A stretch of 64,000 nt of DNA from Selaginella moellendorffii (taxonomy: Eukaryota > Streptophyta > Lycopodiopsida > Selaginellales > Selaginellaceae): NCBI RefSeq assembly GCF_000143415.4, contig NW_003314268.1:2243972-2307971 (forward strand), in the 5' to 3' direction. Position 1 is the stretch's first letter. Every line of letters begins with the position of its first letter. The position numbers and the translations under genes were made by a program. The notes under the pieces are model-generated. The model had not been told where the DNA came from, searched no databases, and saw nothing but the letters and a program-made list of their open reading frames with translations. Positions 32,155 through 45,050 of this stretch are shown here, in pieces.

Positions 32155-33928
32155 TTATTTTACAGGAAGAACAGCTAAAGCGTGTTTTCTTGCTTCTCTC
32201 TCGGCCACCATACTTGCGTGTGTTTCTCGTTCTTTGGCTCCCTTCGTGCCACTCTCGTAGTTCACCCACATCTTTGCCACTTTCTTCCTGGAAAAAAAAT
32301 GAGAACAAAATGTGAGTACCAAGAATTTTATTTTCTAGTGATCTTACTTGACAGGAACCCGAGGTTCCACGAGTCCTCGCCGCTGCAAGCTCTTGTATCT
32401 CTCTCGAAGCAAAGAGTAGCATCCCTGGCGTCGATAGAAAATTTAGTCCCACTACAGTTTGCAACAATTACCTTTAGTTTTCGCAATGATCCAGTGACTT
32501 CCTCGGAAAGCAGGACTTTCACGGAGTCTGGCTTGAACCTGTCAAAGAGATTTTAGCGAGTGCTACTGCTGGAGAAGAAAGCTTTCATTCAAGGGACTTA
32601 CTTGTGCTTTCCCAGTCGCGGTGGACAATTGGCTTGCCGTTCCTTCTTTGAAACCATGCGTCGAGTCCATATCTTTTTTTTCTCTTCATCCTCGACTTGG
32701 ATGGCTTCCTTGATTTCTGGAAGTCTGAGAACAAGAACAAACTTAAAAAGACAGATCTAAACTTGCATTTTAAAAACCTGTTTATCTCCTCCATTAACTT
32801 GGCCTGCTCCTTTCTCATGGCTTCCTGCTTCAGCATCTCTTTCTTCCTTGCTTTCTTGTTAAGATCAGTCCTCGTGAGTTTCTTGACTTTGATCGCCCTG
32901 AAAAATATCAATGTTTGAGCAAGAAAAATCTGTATTTTCTCAACCTGGAAACAGCATCTTCATCCTCTTGAATAGTGTCTCCATCGTTATCGTCCTGATC
33001 AGCTTCAATGAAATACATGTCCTCTTCATCGATTACGCTGCCAGGGACTTGCAAAGGTATTGGTTCGGGTTCCAATTCTTTCTTATAGACTTGTTGCATT
33101 TCTTGAGCAACAGCTGCACCTAATGCTTCCTAATACACAAAACCGAACTTAAAAAATAAAAATAAAAAATTAAGGAAGAGTGATATCAACCTGATGATCC
33201 TCATAGGTAGGATTGAAAGAACATCCGGGCGCATCGATCTCCACTGCTGGAGTATTTGGTAAAGCTGTGTTTCCGAAACGAGCCAAATGCTGCGATGTAT
33301 ACACACAAGACTAAGTAAAAGCTTCACATTGTTATGAAAGAGCTACACACCTTCGCCCATTTGGATTTGATAGCTTCATCCTCTGCCATATCAATCAAGA
33401 CGTCAAAACAAGCTAACAAAGAGAAACCAAGTTACCTTCCCAGAGATCAAAGGGACCATTTTGTTTTGCTGCATCTTTTCCTGCCTAAGAGTAAACTTCA
33501 TTCTATCAAGTGTTTACTGTAGGAAAAAGAACTGACTTCGCTACGAGGAACCTTGTTGCGTTTTTGAGGACGCTTTGCTAAATCCCTATCTTTGAGCTTG
33601 CGCTTGTTCGATGCTGGAAGCGCTGGCACCAGCGAGCTTCTCTGGAGCACGCTGTCACAGTGCAAAACTTTGCCCCTGTGCCGATCGATCTTCCTTCGCA
33701 CGCTCTCATCTACACAAGGCTTCGAGAAGCAAAATGCGGCATAATCCCCGAGCTATTACCTCCCGATTTGTCGACAAAGAAGAGAGAATCGTTGGAAACA
33801 GAGCCGAGAAGAGCGCCGCCGCTACGCTCCTCGCGCCCAGACCGCTCAACAAGCTCTTCTAGATCGTTCGTGGGGATGTTACGCCGCCACGCCTTCTTCC
33901 CCTTCCTCGACGTCTTTGCCTTGCCCAT
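32155..33928 (-). CDS. NOP53: NOP53 (GLTSCR2/SMO4) ribosome-biogenesis factor
   Basis: Start ATG 33928, stop 32155-32157, about nine exons. It begins MGKAKTSRKGKKAWRRNIPT with DLEELVE, the family's N-terminal signature. Further exons give KRKLKDRDLAKRPQKRNKVP, FDLWED, APGCSFNPTYEDHQEALGAA, then the Lys/Arg-rich LTRTDLNKKARKKEMLKQEA. The C-terminal block is FKPDSVKVLLSEEVTGSLRK and the last exon reads KKVAKMWVNYESGTKG. NOP53 recruits the Mtr4-exosome to pre-60S particles to trim 7S pre-rRNA; the N-terminal part holds the Mtr4 contact in yeast. In plants it is nucleolar and limits organ size (SMO4). It is divergent to XPB, with 323 bp between starts. Confidence 0.9.
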
Positions 33929-34251
33929 TCTTCCGCACAACCCTAAACCCTAGAGAAACGAATATCCTTACAGTCATCTCAATTACTTTTAAGTCCTTGG
34001 CATTGACACAGTTAATAATGGTTTTAGTGTTTGTTCTATGTGGCTATCACATGTCCCTCATGACCCCTTGATCCCGGCTCGATTCCCAGCAAGCAAAACC
34101 AGAATTTGAGGAATTCCTAGACCTTTTTTAAATTCGTAGCTTTGTGGGCCGCAGGATTTAACCAATGACAGCCGTCGGATGGTAAATGGTAAAAGGTTTT
34201 TTGTTTTAAATGGGTATAAAAGGAGCGATAAAGCTTGGGTTAGGGTTTCTG
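33929..34251. promoter_or_regulatory. Shared NOP53/XPB upstream region with TATA box and tRNA-like T-arm
   Basis: 'tataaaa' at 34215-34221 faces XPB, and 'ccaat' lies near 34161. A B-box-like 'ggctcgattccc' at about 34077-34088 looks like a tRNA T-arm relic, though no cloverleaf surrounds it. The TATA box is unusually close to the XPB start codon. Confidence 0.55.
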
Positions 34252-37200
34252 ATGAGCGATCGCCCCAGCAAGAAACAGAGGAGGGCGCCGTCGTCGTCAC
34301 AAGAAATCGCGGCGCCGATCGCAGCGGCGCCAGTCGATGATGATGTCGAGTACATCGAGGCGGAGGAGGGTAATTCCGGTGTTTTCATCGGTGTTGCGTC
34401 TCTAATTCCTGCTCTTGTTCGCAGAAGAGCCAGAAGAGAACACGAAACAAAAGGATTTCAGCGCGCTCGAGCTGAAATCGGACCATGACAGGCGGCCGAT
34501 CCTTGTCGGCTGCGATGGTCGAATTTTTCTCGAGACTTTCTCCCCGCTCTACAAGCAAGCTTACGATTTTCTCATTGCGGTTGCGGAGCCAGTGTGCAGG
34601 TGAATTGTTTTTCTTTTCATCCTTTGTCAGCCTGCGCGAGTGAGCGAACGAACTTTTTCTTTGTGATTTCTTTAGGCCAGAGCATATGCACGAGTACAGC
34701 CTCACTCCACATTCTCTCTACGCTGCCGTATCGTTTGGTTTGGAAACGTCCGCCGTGATCACCGTGCTCGAGCGCCTGTCCAAGGCCAAGTTGCCATCGA
34801 CAGTGTTGGATTTCATCCGGAAAGCAACTCTCAATTGTGGCAAAGCCAAGCTCGTTCTTCAAAAAAATCGCTACTTTATTGAGTCGCCGAATGACGAGGT
34901 ACATGCTTAACGTTCAGCCTTCAGGCACTCTCATCTTTTTCGTAAACGGCTGCTGCTACAGATATTTAAGAAATTCTTGAACGACCCTGTTATCGCCCGA
35001 GCGAGGATATTCAACACGACTCAGGTGAGCTAGATTCTTGGCCTGTATCAGAATGGCTCAGGAAATTCAAAGTCGCAGATATCTGTTTCTGCCGAGAGCC
35101 TACCGACAGACTTGGAGTCTCTGACGGGTGAAGTAGCGGAGGAGCGAAAAGTTCACTCTTTTGAAATCGATCCAGATCAGGTGAGGTTGTTTCTGCTCAT
35201 GACAAAATCTCACGATGTGCCGTCCATTTGCAGGTGGAGCTTGTAAAACAGCGCTGCCTGTCACCTGATTTAAGTTATCCATTGCTTGAAGAATACGACT
35301 TTAGAAATGATACGGTACTCAAAACTTCATTCTCCTTTTGCATTTGATGCTAACTTTTGCGCTTCCAGGTAAATCCTGAGTTGAGTATCGAGCTCAAACC
35401 TCAGGCTCAACCTCGGCCGTATCAAGAAAAGAGCCTGAGCAAGATGTTTGGAAATGGTGCACAGAAGTTTTGAAATTCTTTTTTGCCCGGTATTGATCTG
35501 TCTTTTGTAGGTCGTGCGAGGTCGGGAATAATTGTTCTTCCTTGTGGAGCTGGTAAATCACTCGTTGGAGTATCTGCAGCATGCCGCATTCGGAGAAGCT
35601 GTCTCTGCTTGGCCACTAACGCCGTGTCCGTGGATCAATGGGCGTTTCAGTTCAAGCTCTGGTCGACCATTCGTGACGATCAGATTTGCAGATTCACATC
35701 AGACAGCAAAGACAAATTCAAAGGAAACGCATGCGTTATTGTTACCACTTACAATATGGTCGCTTTCAAGGGAAAGAGATCGGAAGAGTCTGAGAAAGTG
35801 ATTGAGCTCATAAGAAGCCGTGAATGGGGCTTGCTTCTTATGGACGAGGTAGAGTTGAAATCCATCTTTTGCAAGGATTGCTAATATTTCGTATAGGTGC
35901 ATGTCGTGCCAGCTCATATGTTTCGAAAAGTGATTAGCATCACCAAGTCGCACTGCAAGCTTGGACTAACTGGTTTGCGCATAGCTTATCTTACTGTGAA
36001 TCTCACCTGAGTGTTTTTCTTTCAGCCACTCTTGTGAGAGAGGACGAGCGTATTACTGATTTGAACTTTCTGATTGGTCCAAAACTTTACGAAGCAAACT
36101 GGCTAGACCTCGTGAAAAATGGCTACATTGCCAACGTTCAGTGCGCGGAGGTCTGGTGTCCCATGACGAAAGAGTTTTATGCAGAGTATCTGAAGAAGGA
36201 AAACAAGAAACAGCAGGTAAGACGCTTCAGTTTTTTGTATGTTTTTAAAATTGTAGCTGTGTAACTGGCAGGCCTTATACGTCATGAACCCAAACAAGTT
36301 TCGAGCTTGCGAGTTTCTTGTTCGCTTTCATGAGCAGCAGCGCGGTGACAAGATTATAGTTTTCTCTGATAATCTTTTTGCACTGCGAGAGTATGCTACT
36401 AAACTGAAGAAGCCTTTCATATACGGTCCTACGAGGTACTATATCAAACATTTTCCAAGCCTGAGTTTGTGGTGTTCCTTTCCAGTCATCAAGAGCGGAC
36501 AAAGATTCTATACGCCTTTAAGCACAGTCTTGATGTGAACACCGTATTTCTGTCAAAGGTTTTTATTTAAATGATCGATTTGCATGGCCGGTTTATTACA
36601 TTTTTTTGACAGGTTGGAGACAATTCAATCGACATACCAGAGGCAAATGTGATCATCCAAATATCATCACATGCTGGTTCTAGACGGCAGGAAGCACAGC
36701 GGCTGGGGCGAATTTTAAGAGCAAAGGTTTTCCTTCTATTTCTTTTTTGCTTTACTTTTCAACGTCATGTTATGGTCAGGGAAAACCATGTGACCGAGTA
36801 AGAGGTGGCTCGGAAGAGTACAATGCTTTCTTTTACTCCTTGGTCTCGACAGATACACAGGTGAGACTTAGCTTTTCCTGACAGCATGCAACTGAGCTCT
36901 TGGCATTGCAGGAGATGTATTATTCATCTAAGAGGCAGCAGTTTCTCATCGACCAGGGATATAGTTTCAAGGTTAGAAGATCCACCTTACATTGTACTCT
37001 TGGTTCATCATGGTTAGGATATGCAGGTGCTTACAAATTTGCCACCATCTGATAGTGGCACAGATTTGAGCTACAGTAACCTACAAGATCAAATGGATCT
37101 ATTGTTAAAGGTATGGTTTCAGGTGGACAAACGTAGAAACTGATTGAATGCAACAGGTTTTAAATGCGGGAGAAGATGCCGCTGGTGTCGAGAAACTGGA

Positions 37201-37422
37201 ACACGATGCAGATGATATTGCCAACTTGAAAATTCGTCGCACAGCTGGGTCCATGAGCGCGATGTCTGGTGCCAAAGGTAGATTGTATACAGAATTCAGG
37301 TAAGCCGAATCAAATAGCCTGTGTTTTATTTCATTGGTGGTGGTGGTGGTGCTAATAGTGGACGAGGCAAACCGCGCGACCCTAACAAGCGACATAATCT
37401 GTTCAAAACCAGATACAAATAG
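34252..37422 (+). CDS. XPB: XPB/ERCC3-type DNA helicase, TFIIH subunit
   Basis: Start [16 protein letters not shown] (ATG 34252), stop TAG 37420-37422, more than 15 exons. The N-terminal part matches XPB ([53 protein letters not shown]). Helicase motifs follow: [20 protein letters not shown], then CGAGKSL (Walker A), [18 protein letters not shown] (DEVH box), [20 protein letters not shown] with the RED motif, [20 protein letters not shown] (motif VI region), and a C-terminal [14 protein letters not shown] is the 3'-5' ATPase/translocase of TFIIH, opening promoters and damaged DNA for nucleotide-excision repair. Arabidopsis proteins are 766-767 aa and this model is similar. An upstream in-frame ATG at 34210 would overlap the TATA box and is not preferred. 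Confidence 0.94.
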
Positions 37423-37704
37423 GAGGGAAACGATTCAGCTCATCGCACACCTCGTCCATGCACACGCCAGAGCAAGTTCGTGTCGCCTTTTTTCGTGTCT
37501 GGGAGGTGACGAATCTGGAAACAAAACCGTGCTTGTCAGATCCAGCCTGCAGTCTGCTTTGTATTGTTAGGAGCAAGTCATTTGGATCTCAAGCAGTAAG
37601 TCTATTGTGCTGTCCAGAGTTTCCTGGTTGGCTCGAAAGAGATTCTAGCATCTAAAATAGGATCTTTATATACTGAATTGCGAGTTTAGTTAATGCATTT
37701 TATG

Positions 37705-37900
37705 TTAAATAAGAGGTCAAGTGAATGTAGTACATGTTAAAGTTTTTTCAGAAACATGCTTTTAAATAATGTAATGGGATTTTGGTAGCCATTGGATTAG
37801 TTTTAATTTAAACTTTTTGCTCCTATATATAAGTTAGTGTTTTTGGGCTAATTGATATACATATTTCATATATTTTCTTTCTATATTCCATGCACTCATA
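37705..37900 (+). repeat. 5' LTR of gypsy element
   Basis: Aligns with 42462-42640 over 'ggtcaagtg', 'gggattttggtagccattgg', 'gctaattgatat' and 'tattccatgcactca'. Ends near 'cactcatatt'. Exact edges and the primer-binding site are unclear. The same segment is recognisable at about 8980-9120. Confidence 0.75.
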
Positions 37901-40900
37901 TTGGTGGAGATGAAGGGTAGTTTTAATTGTCCCTGAGGAGTGTTAAGATTTGGGATTTTGATTTTGATTTAGCTTTTGAATTATCTAGATCTTTTTTTTC
38001 TTATTATTTTTCTTAATTTCTTTTGTGCTCTTTTTTTTTCATTCATCTTTATGGTAAAGCAGTAGCCTTCTCCTCTTTTGACTCTAGAGTAATAATTGGT
38101 GCACTTAATCAATGTTATGTGGTTGTAATTGAATAATCAGATTTAATTGATACCAACATTTATAGTGCATGGTACAACTTCTTTTTCTTTTGCTACCAAT
38201 CCTCGCATTCAATTGGAGTTCTTTTGTAGGCATTTTGGGGATGACATGTACTATTGGTTCGATCACTTCACAGTGATTGCCATATATCATTCTAGGGATG
38301 ATGCTCAACATTTGCATGAATTTCGACATGTTTCCAAGGGACGGCACTATAGTGGTATAATAGTTTGAGTGTAGCCATTTGTGAGAATTGAAATATTCTC
38401 CTAGACGTTTTCAAATGCGCATTTGGACATGCCAATGATTGTGATAATGCCTTCTAACAATTGCATCATCTTCATCAAGGGCTATCTAAGTCAATGATGC
38501 AATTTGATATTCACTTTCGAAGCTTTGTGCAGAGTCAAATATGTCAAAGCAAATCAAGTTAGTTAACACTTCATTAAGATTTGGCAGGCTTGTGCATGCA
38601 CTTGCTCCAACCACCATTGATAATGCCTTTCGTTTGGCACAATGTTATGAGACATTGCATTTTCCACTTCTTGTTAGCTCCACTTCTTGTGGCAGAGCAT
38701 ATTAGACATAGTGCGACTTGTCCCCACCAAGAAAAGATCCCTTACTGTCATAAATAATATTAATGGGATAATTTCATTTCAATAGAGGTTGATGCTATTG
38801 TTGCCCAAGTTCAAGGATTAGGATGAAGACGTCGCCATGGCCGTGATGTCCATTGCTAAGCATATGATGAAGTTAGTCACACTTATTGGTATTGTTGGTG
38901 TTTTCCGAATTAGTGACTTCCATTTCCTAAATAGAGACTTTGGCATCAACAATGTCTCGTTAGTGTTGTTGCAGTGGAAGAAGAATCAAGCAAGTAATAA
39001 AGGGATTTTGCGTGAATAAATTAGTGACCCTTCCATCTTTCTTTTAGGAGTATTATCAAGAAGTTCACTCGACATTAATTCATTTAATATTTACTTTCCA
39101 AACTTATTTTTATACTGAGAGGTCTCTTATTATTCACTTTATGTTGATTGATACAGGCTTAAATTTATCTTTTATTGCTCAGCCTGTTACCATACGTTGC
39201 CGTCTATATTTGCATTGTGCGGCAGAGCCATTTCATTCTTTATGGTAATGGTTGTATACATGCATGTGCACAAGATAAGGCAGACATTATTGTGTGTGTA
39301 GGCAATATTAAGCTTAAGTTGCAGTTATTGCAAGTGGTGCCAAATTAAATTTTTGACCTCATCCTTAATATGGATTGGTTACGGCACAATGATGCCAAGT
39401 GTGACTTTAAAGTTTCTCCCCTTTATCTTATACTTTTTAATATTTTTTTCATTCCTTTCACTTTTATACTTTTTCATCCATTTACTTTTACTTTTGCTTC
39501 CATCACTTTTGTCTCTTTACTTCCTCCTAAATTTCTATCTTATTCCTATTTTTCTTTTTTCAATCCCTCCGATAGTCTTTGTGTTGTAGTAGTTGACCAG
39601 ACTCATAAAGGAGTATGCTGATCTTTTTGATTTTGACCTATTATCTGGGGCTAAAATTGCAATATATCATTTTATTCCAACTAGGGATGCTCATTTAATC
39701 AAGATTCTTATTTAGCGGAAGTCATCCAAAGAAATCAAGATTTTATATGCAAACATTAATGAAATGTTGCAAAAGGGAGTTATTTAGATGTTGTGGAGTC
39801 CTTGGGCATGTGAACCTTATTTTGTGGCGAAGCTTAATGAGAGTATTCGTTTTTGCATTAACTATTGTCTGTTAAATAAAGTAACGATCCCGAATGTGTA
39901 CCCTTTTCCTCACACTATTGATCTCTTGAATTGTCTGGGGAGAAGTCGTTAATTTACCAAGTTAAATCTTTCTTCTAGGTATTGGTAAATATTGATAGGC
40001 AAAAAAGATATTCTTAAAATTGTTTTTTATATACCATTTGGTTTGTACGAGTTTTTGGTGATGTTATTTAGTTTGAACAATGCTCCAACAGCGATGATGG
40101 ATGAAGTTCTTTACGATATGCTATAGGTGATTGCTAACTTTATTAATGATGTCTTAATCCACTTGGATGGGATATTGGAATAACACATTTGTGATATTTG
40201 TAAAATGTTAGATTGGCTACAGGAAGTTAGTTTAAAACTGAAGTGGTCGAAGTGTGTGTTTGAGTACTAAGAACATGACTTATCTTGGGTACCATATTTC
40301 TCGTGAGGGTTTGCAAGTTGATCCTGACAAACTTTTAGCTGTTCTAATGTTCTTTACTTTGAAGTGTGTGAATGATTTATTACACTTCCTAGGTAAAATG
40401 CAGTATCTCAGTCATTTTGTTGATCATCTTTTTTATTGCACTACACCGTTGCAAACATTGCTGAAGTTATCAATATCATCTTTCATCTGGTCTATAGACT
40501 GTGAGTGGGAGTTTACAGATCTCAAAGAGCTATTGACGACTCCTTCAATTTTAGCCTATACTCAACTTTTCATTTTGTTTGTGGATGCTTATGATATCAA
40601 TCTTGGAGATTTTTTGATGCAAGAGAGCTTGAGTGTGTTTGGTTAGCGCTATCCCATTGTATATATCAACCATACATTACAATCAATAGAGGTGAATTAC
40701 TCCACAACAAAGAAAAAGTGTTTAGCAGCATTTTGGGGTTTTAAGAAATTTCATGTATATCTACATTATTCTTGGACATTATTATAAGTTGATCATGCTA
40801 TAATTACTTCATTATTGAAATAGAAGAACTTGGTTAGACGTACTATTTGGTGGGCTTTGAAACTTCAAATATATGATTTTGATGTTGTTCATCGCTTGGG

Positions 40901-42461
40901 AGTTCTATGGCTGATGTTGATGCCTTTTTTTGAACTTCTCTTCCTTTTTCACTCTCTCCTCATGTATTTTACAAACCTGTTGTTCCAACATTTATGGATT
41001 TTTTTGATAAAGATTCCATATCATCAGTAGTTGCTATACTTGACGTTCAATGTCCACAAGGTGCAAAACAGGATTTACCTTCTCTTGACGAAGTTTGTGA
41101 GGCTTAAAAGATTTAGTTGTGGATTCGAAGGCTTCATGATGGGTTTAAGAATTTTGCATCACTTACTGATGATTTGCCATTTTTGGCATTTACATTCTCA
41201 ATATCACCTTAAGGATGGTCTTCTTTATTTTGTGGAGACAAATCCTAATAATCATTTACAGCTGATAGTGCTTTAAATCTTTATTCTATGCTTTCTCCAT
41301 GTCTACTATGATTCTCCTATTCTAAGTGGGTATATGGGACAATATCGTGTGACCGAAAAGTTGTACAAGTCTTTTTATTAGCTAGAAATGCAATGTGATG
41401 TTATTCAATATGTGTGTAACTGCGTTTGGTGCTAAACTCATAATACTCCCTCTTGTGTTGCGAAAGAAAGGTTGAAGTTAATTGTAATTTTCTGTCCATT
41501 TGAGTTAGTGGTGTTTAATTTGATGGGACCTTTTCCACGACCGACTATTGACAACGAGTATGTCATCATTGCTTTTAACTACTTGATTTGTTAGGTGGAA
41601 GTTAGTGTTTTTGCTTACGAGTTTGCAACTATTGTTGGATACTTCTTCCTCAATTGAGTGGTGTTTAAACATTCCTGTTTAGAGCAGATTCTTTCGGATA
41701 ATAATCTTATATTTATGGTTAAGGCATTTCACGTTTGACATTTCAATTATACGCCACACTTTCACGAGTGCTTATCATACACAATTAAACGATTTGGTGG
41801 AATGACTTTTTTGGACCTTTAAAGGGATGATCGCAAAGTACATGAACTTTCAGTATTCGAATTGGGATAGTTATTTGCCGTCTCTTCAGTATGTATATGT
41901 CATAAGGCAAAGTTCTATTCATGTTTCACCATATAAACTCTTATATGGTTATGATCCAGTACTACCAATGGAGTTTGATTTACCTTTATAATTGTTGCAA
42001 GCTGCCGACGCTAGGTCATGGGATTAGTATTTGATGAGCATTCTTCCACTTGTCTGAGCAAAATTTGCCAAACACCTGGGCCATGTACAAGTGGGATAAC
42101 AACAGTGCTACAACTCTTATTATCATCCATCTATAAAGTATAAAGTGGATGACTTGATATTAGTTTATTTTCCCCATCTTACAGTATATTGTTTATTTAA
42201 AGGGCTCCTTACTTAGTGGAAAGGTCCATATCAAGTGTAGTGGCAAGTTGGACTATAAATTTATAAGGTTCAGCATGACATTTAACAAATTGATCCTCCA
42301 AAAATTGTGCATGTGCAATGCTTAAAACACTTTTTACAAAGGGATTAAGAACAATTAACATCATCTATAAATCCATCGATACCTCCTTTTAATGTTCTTC
42401 TAGATCCCGACCCATTCACAAGAGAACCCTGATAGTCTTTTATCATTCTGAGAGGAGAGGG

Positions 42462-42640
42462 CAATATAAGGTTCAAGTGTATAGTTACAATGCTGTATAC
42501 TAATATTAGCATAATAGGATTTTGGTATCCATTGGATTGATTTCAATCTAAACCATATGTTCATGTATATAAGCTAGAATTTTTTGGCTAATTGATATGC
42601 ACATTTCTTCTATTCTTTTTCCATATTCCATGCACTCACA
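42462..42640 (+). repeat. 3' LTR of gypsy element
   Basis: Follows the purine-rich tract near 42450. Blocks shared with the 5' LTR are 'ggttcaagtg', 'aggattttggtatccattgg', 'ggctaattgatatgcac' and 'ccatattccatgcactca'. Divergence between the LTRs is substantial, so the insertion is old. Confidence 0.75.
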
Positions 42641-44282
42641 TTTATTTATTTATTTGCAATTATTTAAAAATATTAAAACTAAATTAGCATTTTTTCTAGT
42701 TTTTATGAGAAAAGAAAATTAATGCTTAATTCTATATAAATAACACCTTTTTGAGGGATACAAAAATACAAATGGTTATTCAAAAAATTAAAATATAATA
42801 AATAACATATGCTGATACAACTATAGTGTTTAGTGTTATTAATTCCTAAAAATACTTGAATAGATTATATTTTACTATTTCCCCTTGTCTACCCTTGAGA
42901 TAATTTTTCAAAGTTGAAAAATGCAAAGCAAAATAATTAAGAAAAGAAAATATGTAATGTACTTCTTAAAACAATTACAATATTTATTTTATATTCACAA
43001 TTAATAATTTTATAGAATAATTTAAAGAAAAAATCTAGAAGGTTTTTAAAAATTAAAAATTAAAAAATTTATAATCATTTTTTGAAGGGAAGAAATATAA
43101 CAAGTGCAATGAAAGTTTTTAAAAAGAATCATGATATGGAATAAGTAATTAATAAGGATAGTAGAGTCTTGATGTTGCCCCGTAAACATGGAAATTATTT
43201 TATTTCACTACAGTTTTTAAAGTTTTCATTTGAATAGTTTAAAAGTTTTTATATAGTTAAATATATTTATATTCATACTAAGTAAGAATAATAAATAAGT
43301 TATTTTATATTAAATAAAAACATAAAAACATTAAATATTATTAATTTTTACTCTATATGATTACATTTTCAATAATTTTAATAAACTTATTAAATAAATT
43401 ACAAATATAATTTTACTTGTTAGTTAAAAAGTGAGGGAAATAAATCTTCTAGATTTTAAAAAATCCTATTTTTTCTAGAGTTTTCTTGTATGAAATGTTT
43501 TTTGGAAAGTGTAAACTTTTATAACTAAAGTCAAGGAAAATTATAAAGAGGCTAAATTATTTAGAAAATTTACATGATTTTACTTAATATTTTTGTACTA
43601 AAACATAAAAACTTTCATCTTTCATTTACTTTCTACTTGGGTTAACAAAACCTAATACTAAAAAGAAGTTGTCTAAAATTTAAAATTTAAAATATTTATA
43701 TAATATGTCCCATGCAAATATTATAATGCACTTTATTTGTTATAATAACAACAAAAATTGTGATTGTGTGAATATTCAAGTTTTTATGCAATTTAAAAAA
43801 CATTAATTAACACATCTTTGAATAAAAATTACTCCAATTGCTATATATAGGAGTGTTTTATAAACATGCAAAAGATTAAAGGAAAGGGTGGATTCACCCC
43901 AATTAAGTGTGATTACTTTGTATGGGTGAAATTTATTCATACCATACCAAACAGATTGCCATGAACTCAAATCACAAATCCCTATCTTGTTGCATTTCGT
44001 TTTCATCCTTTTACGATCCCAACATTGTTCCACTGTGTATCCAACTGCATGGAGTCATGGTGAGATCATCAATGACCTTTCTTGCTGGCTCCAAGGAATT
44101 CTCGAAATAAGATCAACACCACCAGGATGAGGGCCACTCCAAGGATATCGTCATGCACCTTGCTTCTTCTGTGTATCCAGATTTACAATGCCTGCTGCGA
44201 GCAAACCCAAAGATGTGAGTGACAGATTAATGCTTTAAAGATTTCTTATATACTATTATGTTTCCAAAACTTAACAACCCTT
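42641..44282. other. AT-rich gene-free region
   Basis: About 1.2 kb (42.64-43.85 kb) is very AT-rich with long A/T runs and no open frame. Short frames near 43803-44110 have no recognisable features. It looks like decayed repeat or heterochromatin-like sequence. Confidence 0.6.
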
Positions 44283-45050
44283 CTAGAAGCTCGAATGCTG
44301 CGCTTGCTCCAGAGCTTGCAGAACTATTGCGGTCTGCTCGCTAATCTCCCTCGCTAGAATCTCTTGTACGATGCTCGAGACGCTGGTGCCACTGTCGCTG
44401 CTGCCGCCGCAGCCCATACCGCTCCTCTGCTTGAGCTTTGCAACCAGCAAACTCTGGACGGCGCTCGCACTCACCAGATCCCTCGAGCTTTGGGATGCGC
44501 TGTTGCCCCTCCACGGCTTCTTCGCCGAGAGGAGCTCCTCCTCGATGTACTCGACGCCGCCGAGCAAGCTTCTCGTCGGTGTATACGTCTGCCACGGACT
44601 TCCACAGCAGCCCCGGCCACAGTGGCTCGACAAATCCCCTCGGTACCATGCTGGAGACGTAGCACTGGACGCCGAAACTAGCCGCTCTTCTTCGGCGTCG
44701 TCCGCCTGAGTTCCATTGCTGGACGCCACGAGAAAGTGATCCCCTGGAGCTGATCTGAAGGAGCCGAAGCCGCTGCCATAGCTGAGCATCTTGTCGCTAA
44801 ACATGGCCACCTCTTCCAGCCCCTCGGTGTCTTCTAGTGACTGAGCACACCGCATTGCTTCCTCTTGGAGCTTGAGGGTGTCTTTGCGTGCTTGCTCCTT
44901 GGCGCCATCTTCGTCCTCGGACAAATACTGGCCTTCGTCATAAGAGAAGAGTGTTGTGGTTCTGTCCATTTCTTGATCAGCTAGCTCGGTTTCCTGGGCC
45001 GGAAGTGTCGAGTTCCAGATGTTGGGCCTTGCACTAACTGGTATTACCAT
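44283..45050 (-). CDS. Hypothetical acidic Ser-rich protein
   Basis: Coding sequence in one exon, start MVIPVSARPNIWNSTLPAQE (ATG 45050), 255 aa. An acceptor site just upstream ('tttctttcacag') and a donor-like 'gaggtaagcgc' near 45365 suggest a 5' UTR intron of about 300 bp. The N-terminal half is acidic (DEGQYLSEDEDGAKEQARKD) and predicted helical. The middle holds a Gly/Ser/Cys-rich stretch and TRSLLGGVEYIEEELLSAKK. The C-terminus is helical and ends EQTAIVLQALEQAQHSSF. No known domain is recognised and no signal peptide or membrane span is seen. Codon use and frame length support a real gene. Confidence 0.6.
   Translation of the reverse strand: MVIPVSARPNIWNSTLPAQETELADQEMDRTTTLFSYDEGQYLSEDEDGAKEQARKDTLKLQEEAMRCAQSLEDTEGLEEVAMFSDKMLSYGSGFGSFRSAPGDHFLVASSNGTQADDAEEERLVSASSATSPAWYRGDLSSHCGRGCCGSPWQTYTPTRSLLGGVEYIEEELLSAKKPWRGNSASQSSRDLVSASAVQSLLVAKLKQRSGMGCGGSSDSGTSVSSIVQEILAREISEQTAIVLQALEQAQHSSF

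Larger units (their letters stand above)
37700..42640 (+). mobile_element. Ty3/gypsy LTR retrotransposon, degenerate
   Basis: Short LTRs flank decayed gag-pol. Remnants in order: a gag-like region (38.0-39.1 kb); a protease-like IDTGLNLSFIAQPV (about 39.15 kb) and LNMDWLRHNDAKCDF (about 39.37 kb); RT blocks (PYFVAKLNESIRFCINYCLL; FINDVLIHLDG near 40.14 kb, in the position of the usual FxDD). Next are YLGYHISREGLQVDPDKL and the RNase H start (40254-40646), an integrase part (LVVFNLMGPFPRPTIDNEYV, 41.5 kb), and a tail like the chromo-type end (VHVQCLKHFLQ). A purine tract 'gagaggagaggg' near 42450 precedes the 3' LTR. Dozens of stops and shifts make it inactive. Order PR-RT-RH-IN marks Ty3/gypsy. 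Confidence 0.88.

Noticed and set aside
34070-34095. A tRNA gene in the NOP53/XPB promoter
   Set aside because: Only a T-arm-like phrase is present; no acceptor, D or anticodon stem can be drawn.
34210-34251. XPB start at ATG 34210 (MGIKGAIK...)
   Set aside because: It lies before and across the TATA box and adds residues unlike the family.
39353-39621. Hydrophobic frames near 39.4-39.6 kb as a membrane protein
   Set aside because: T-rich retroelement sequence read in shifted frames; it follows the protease-like remnant of the gypsy element.
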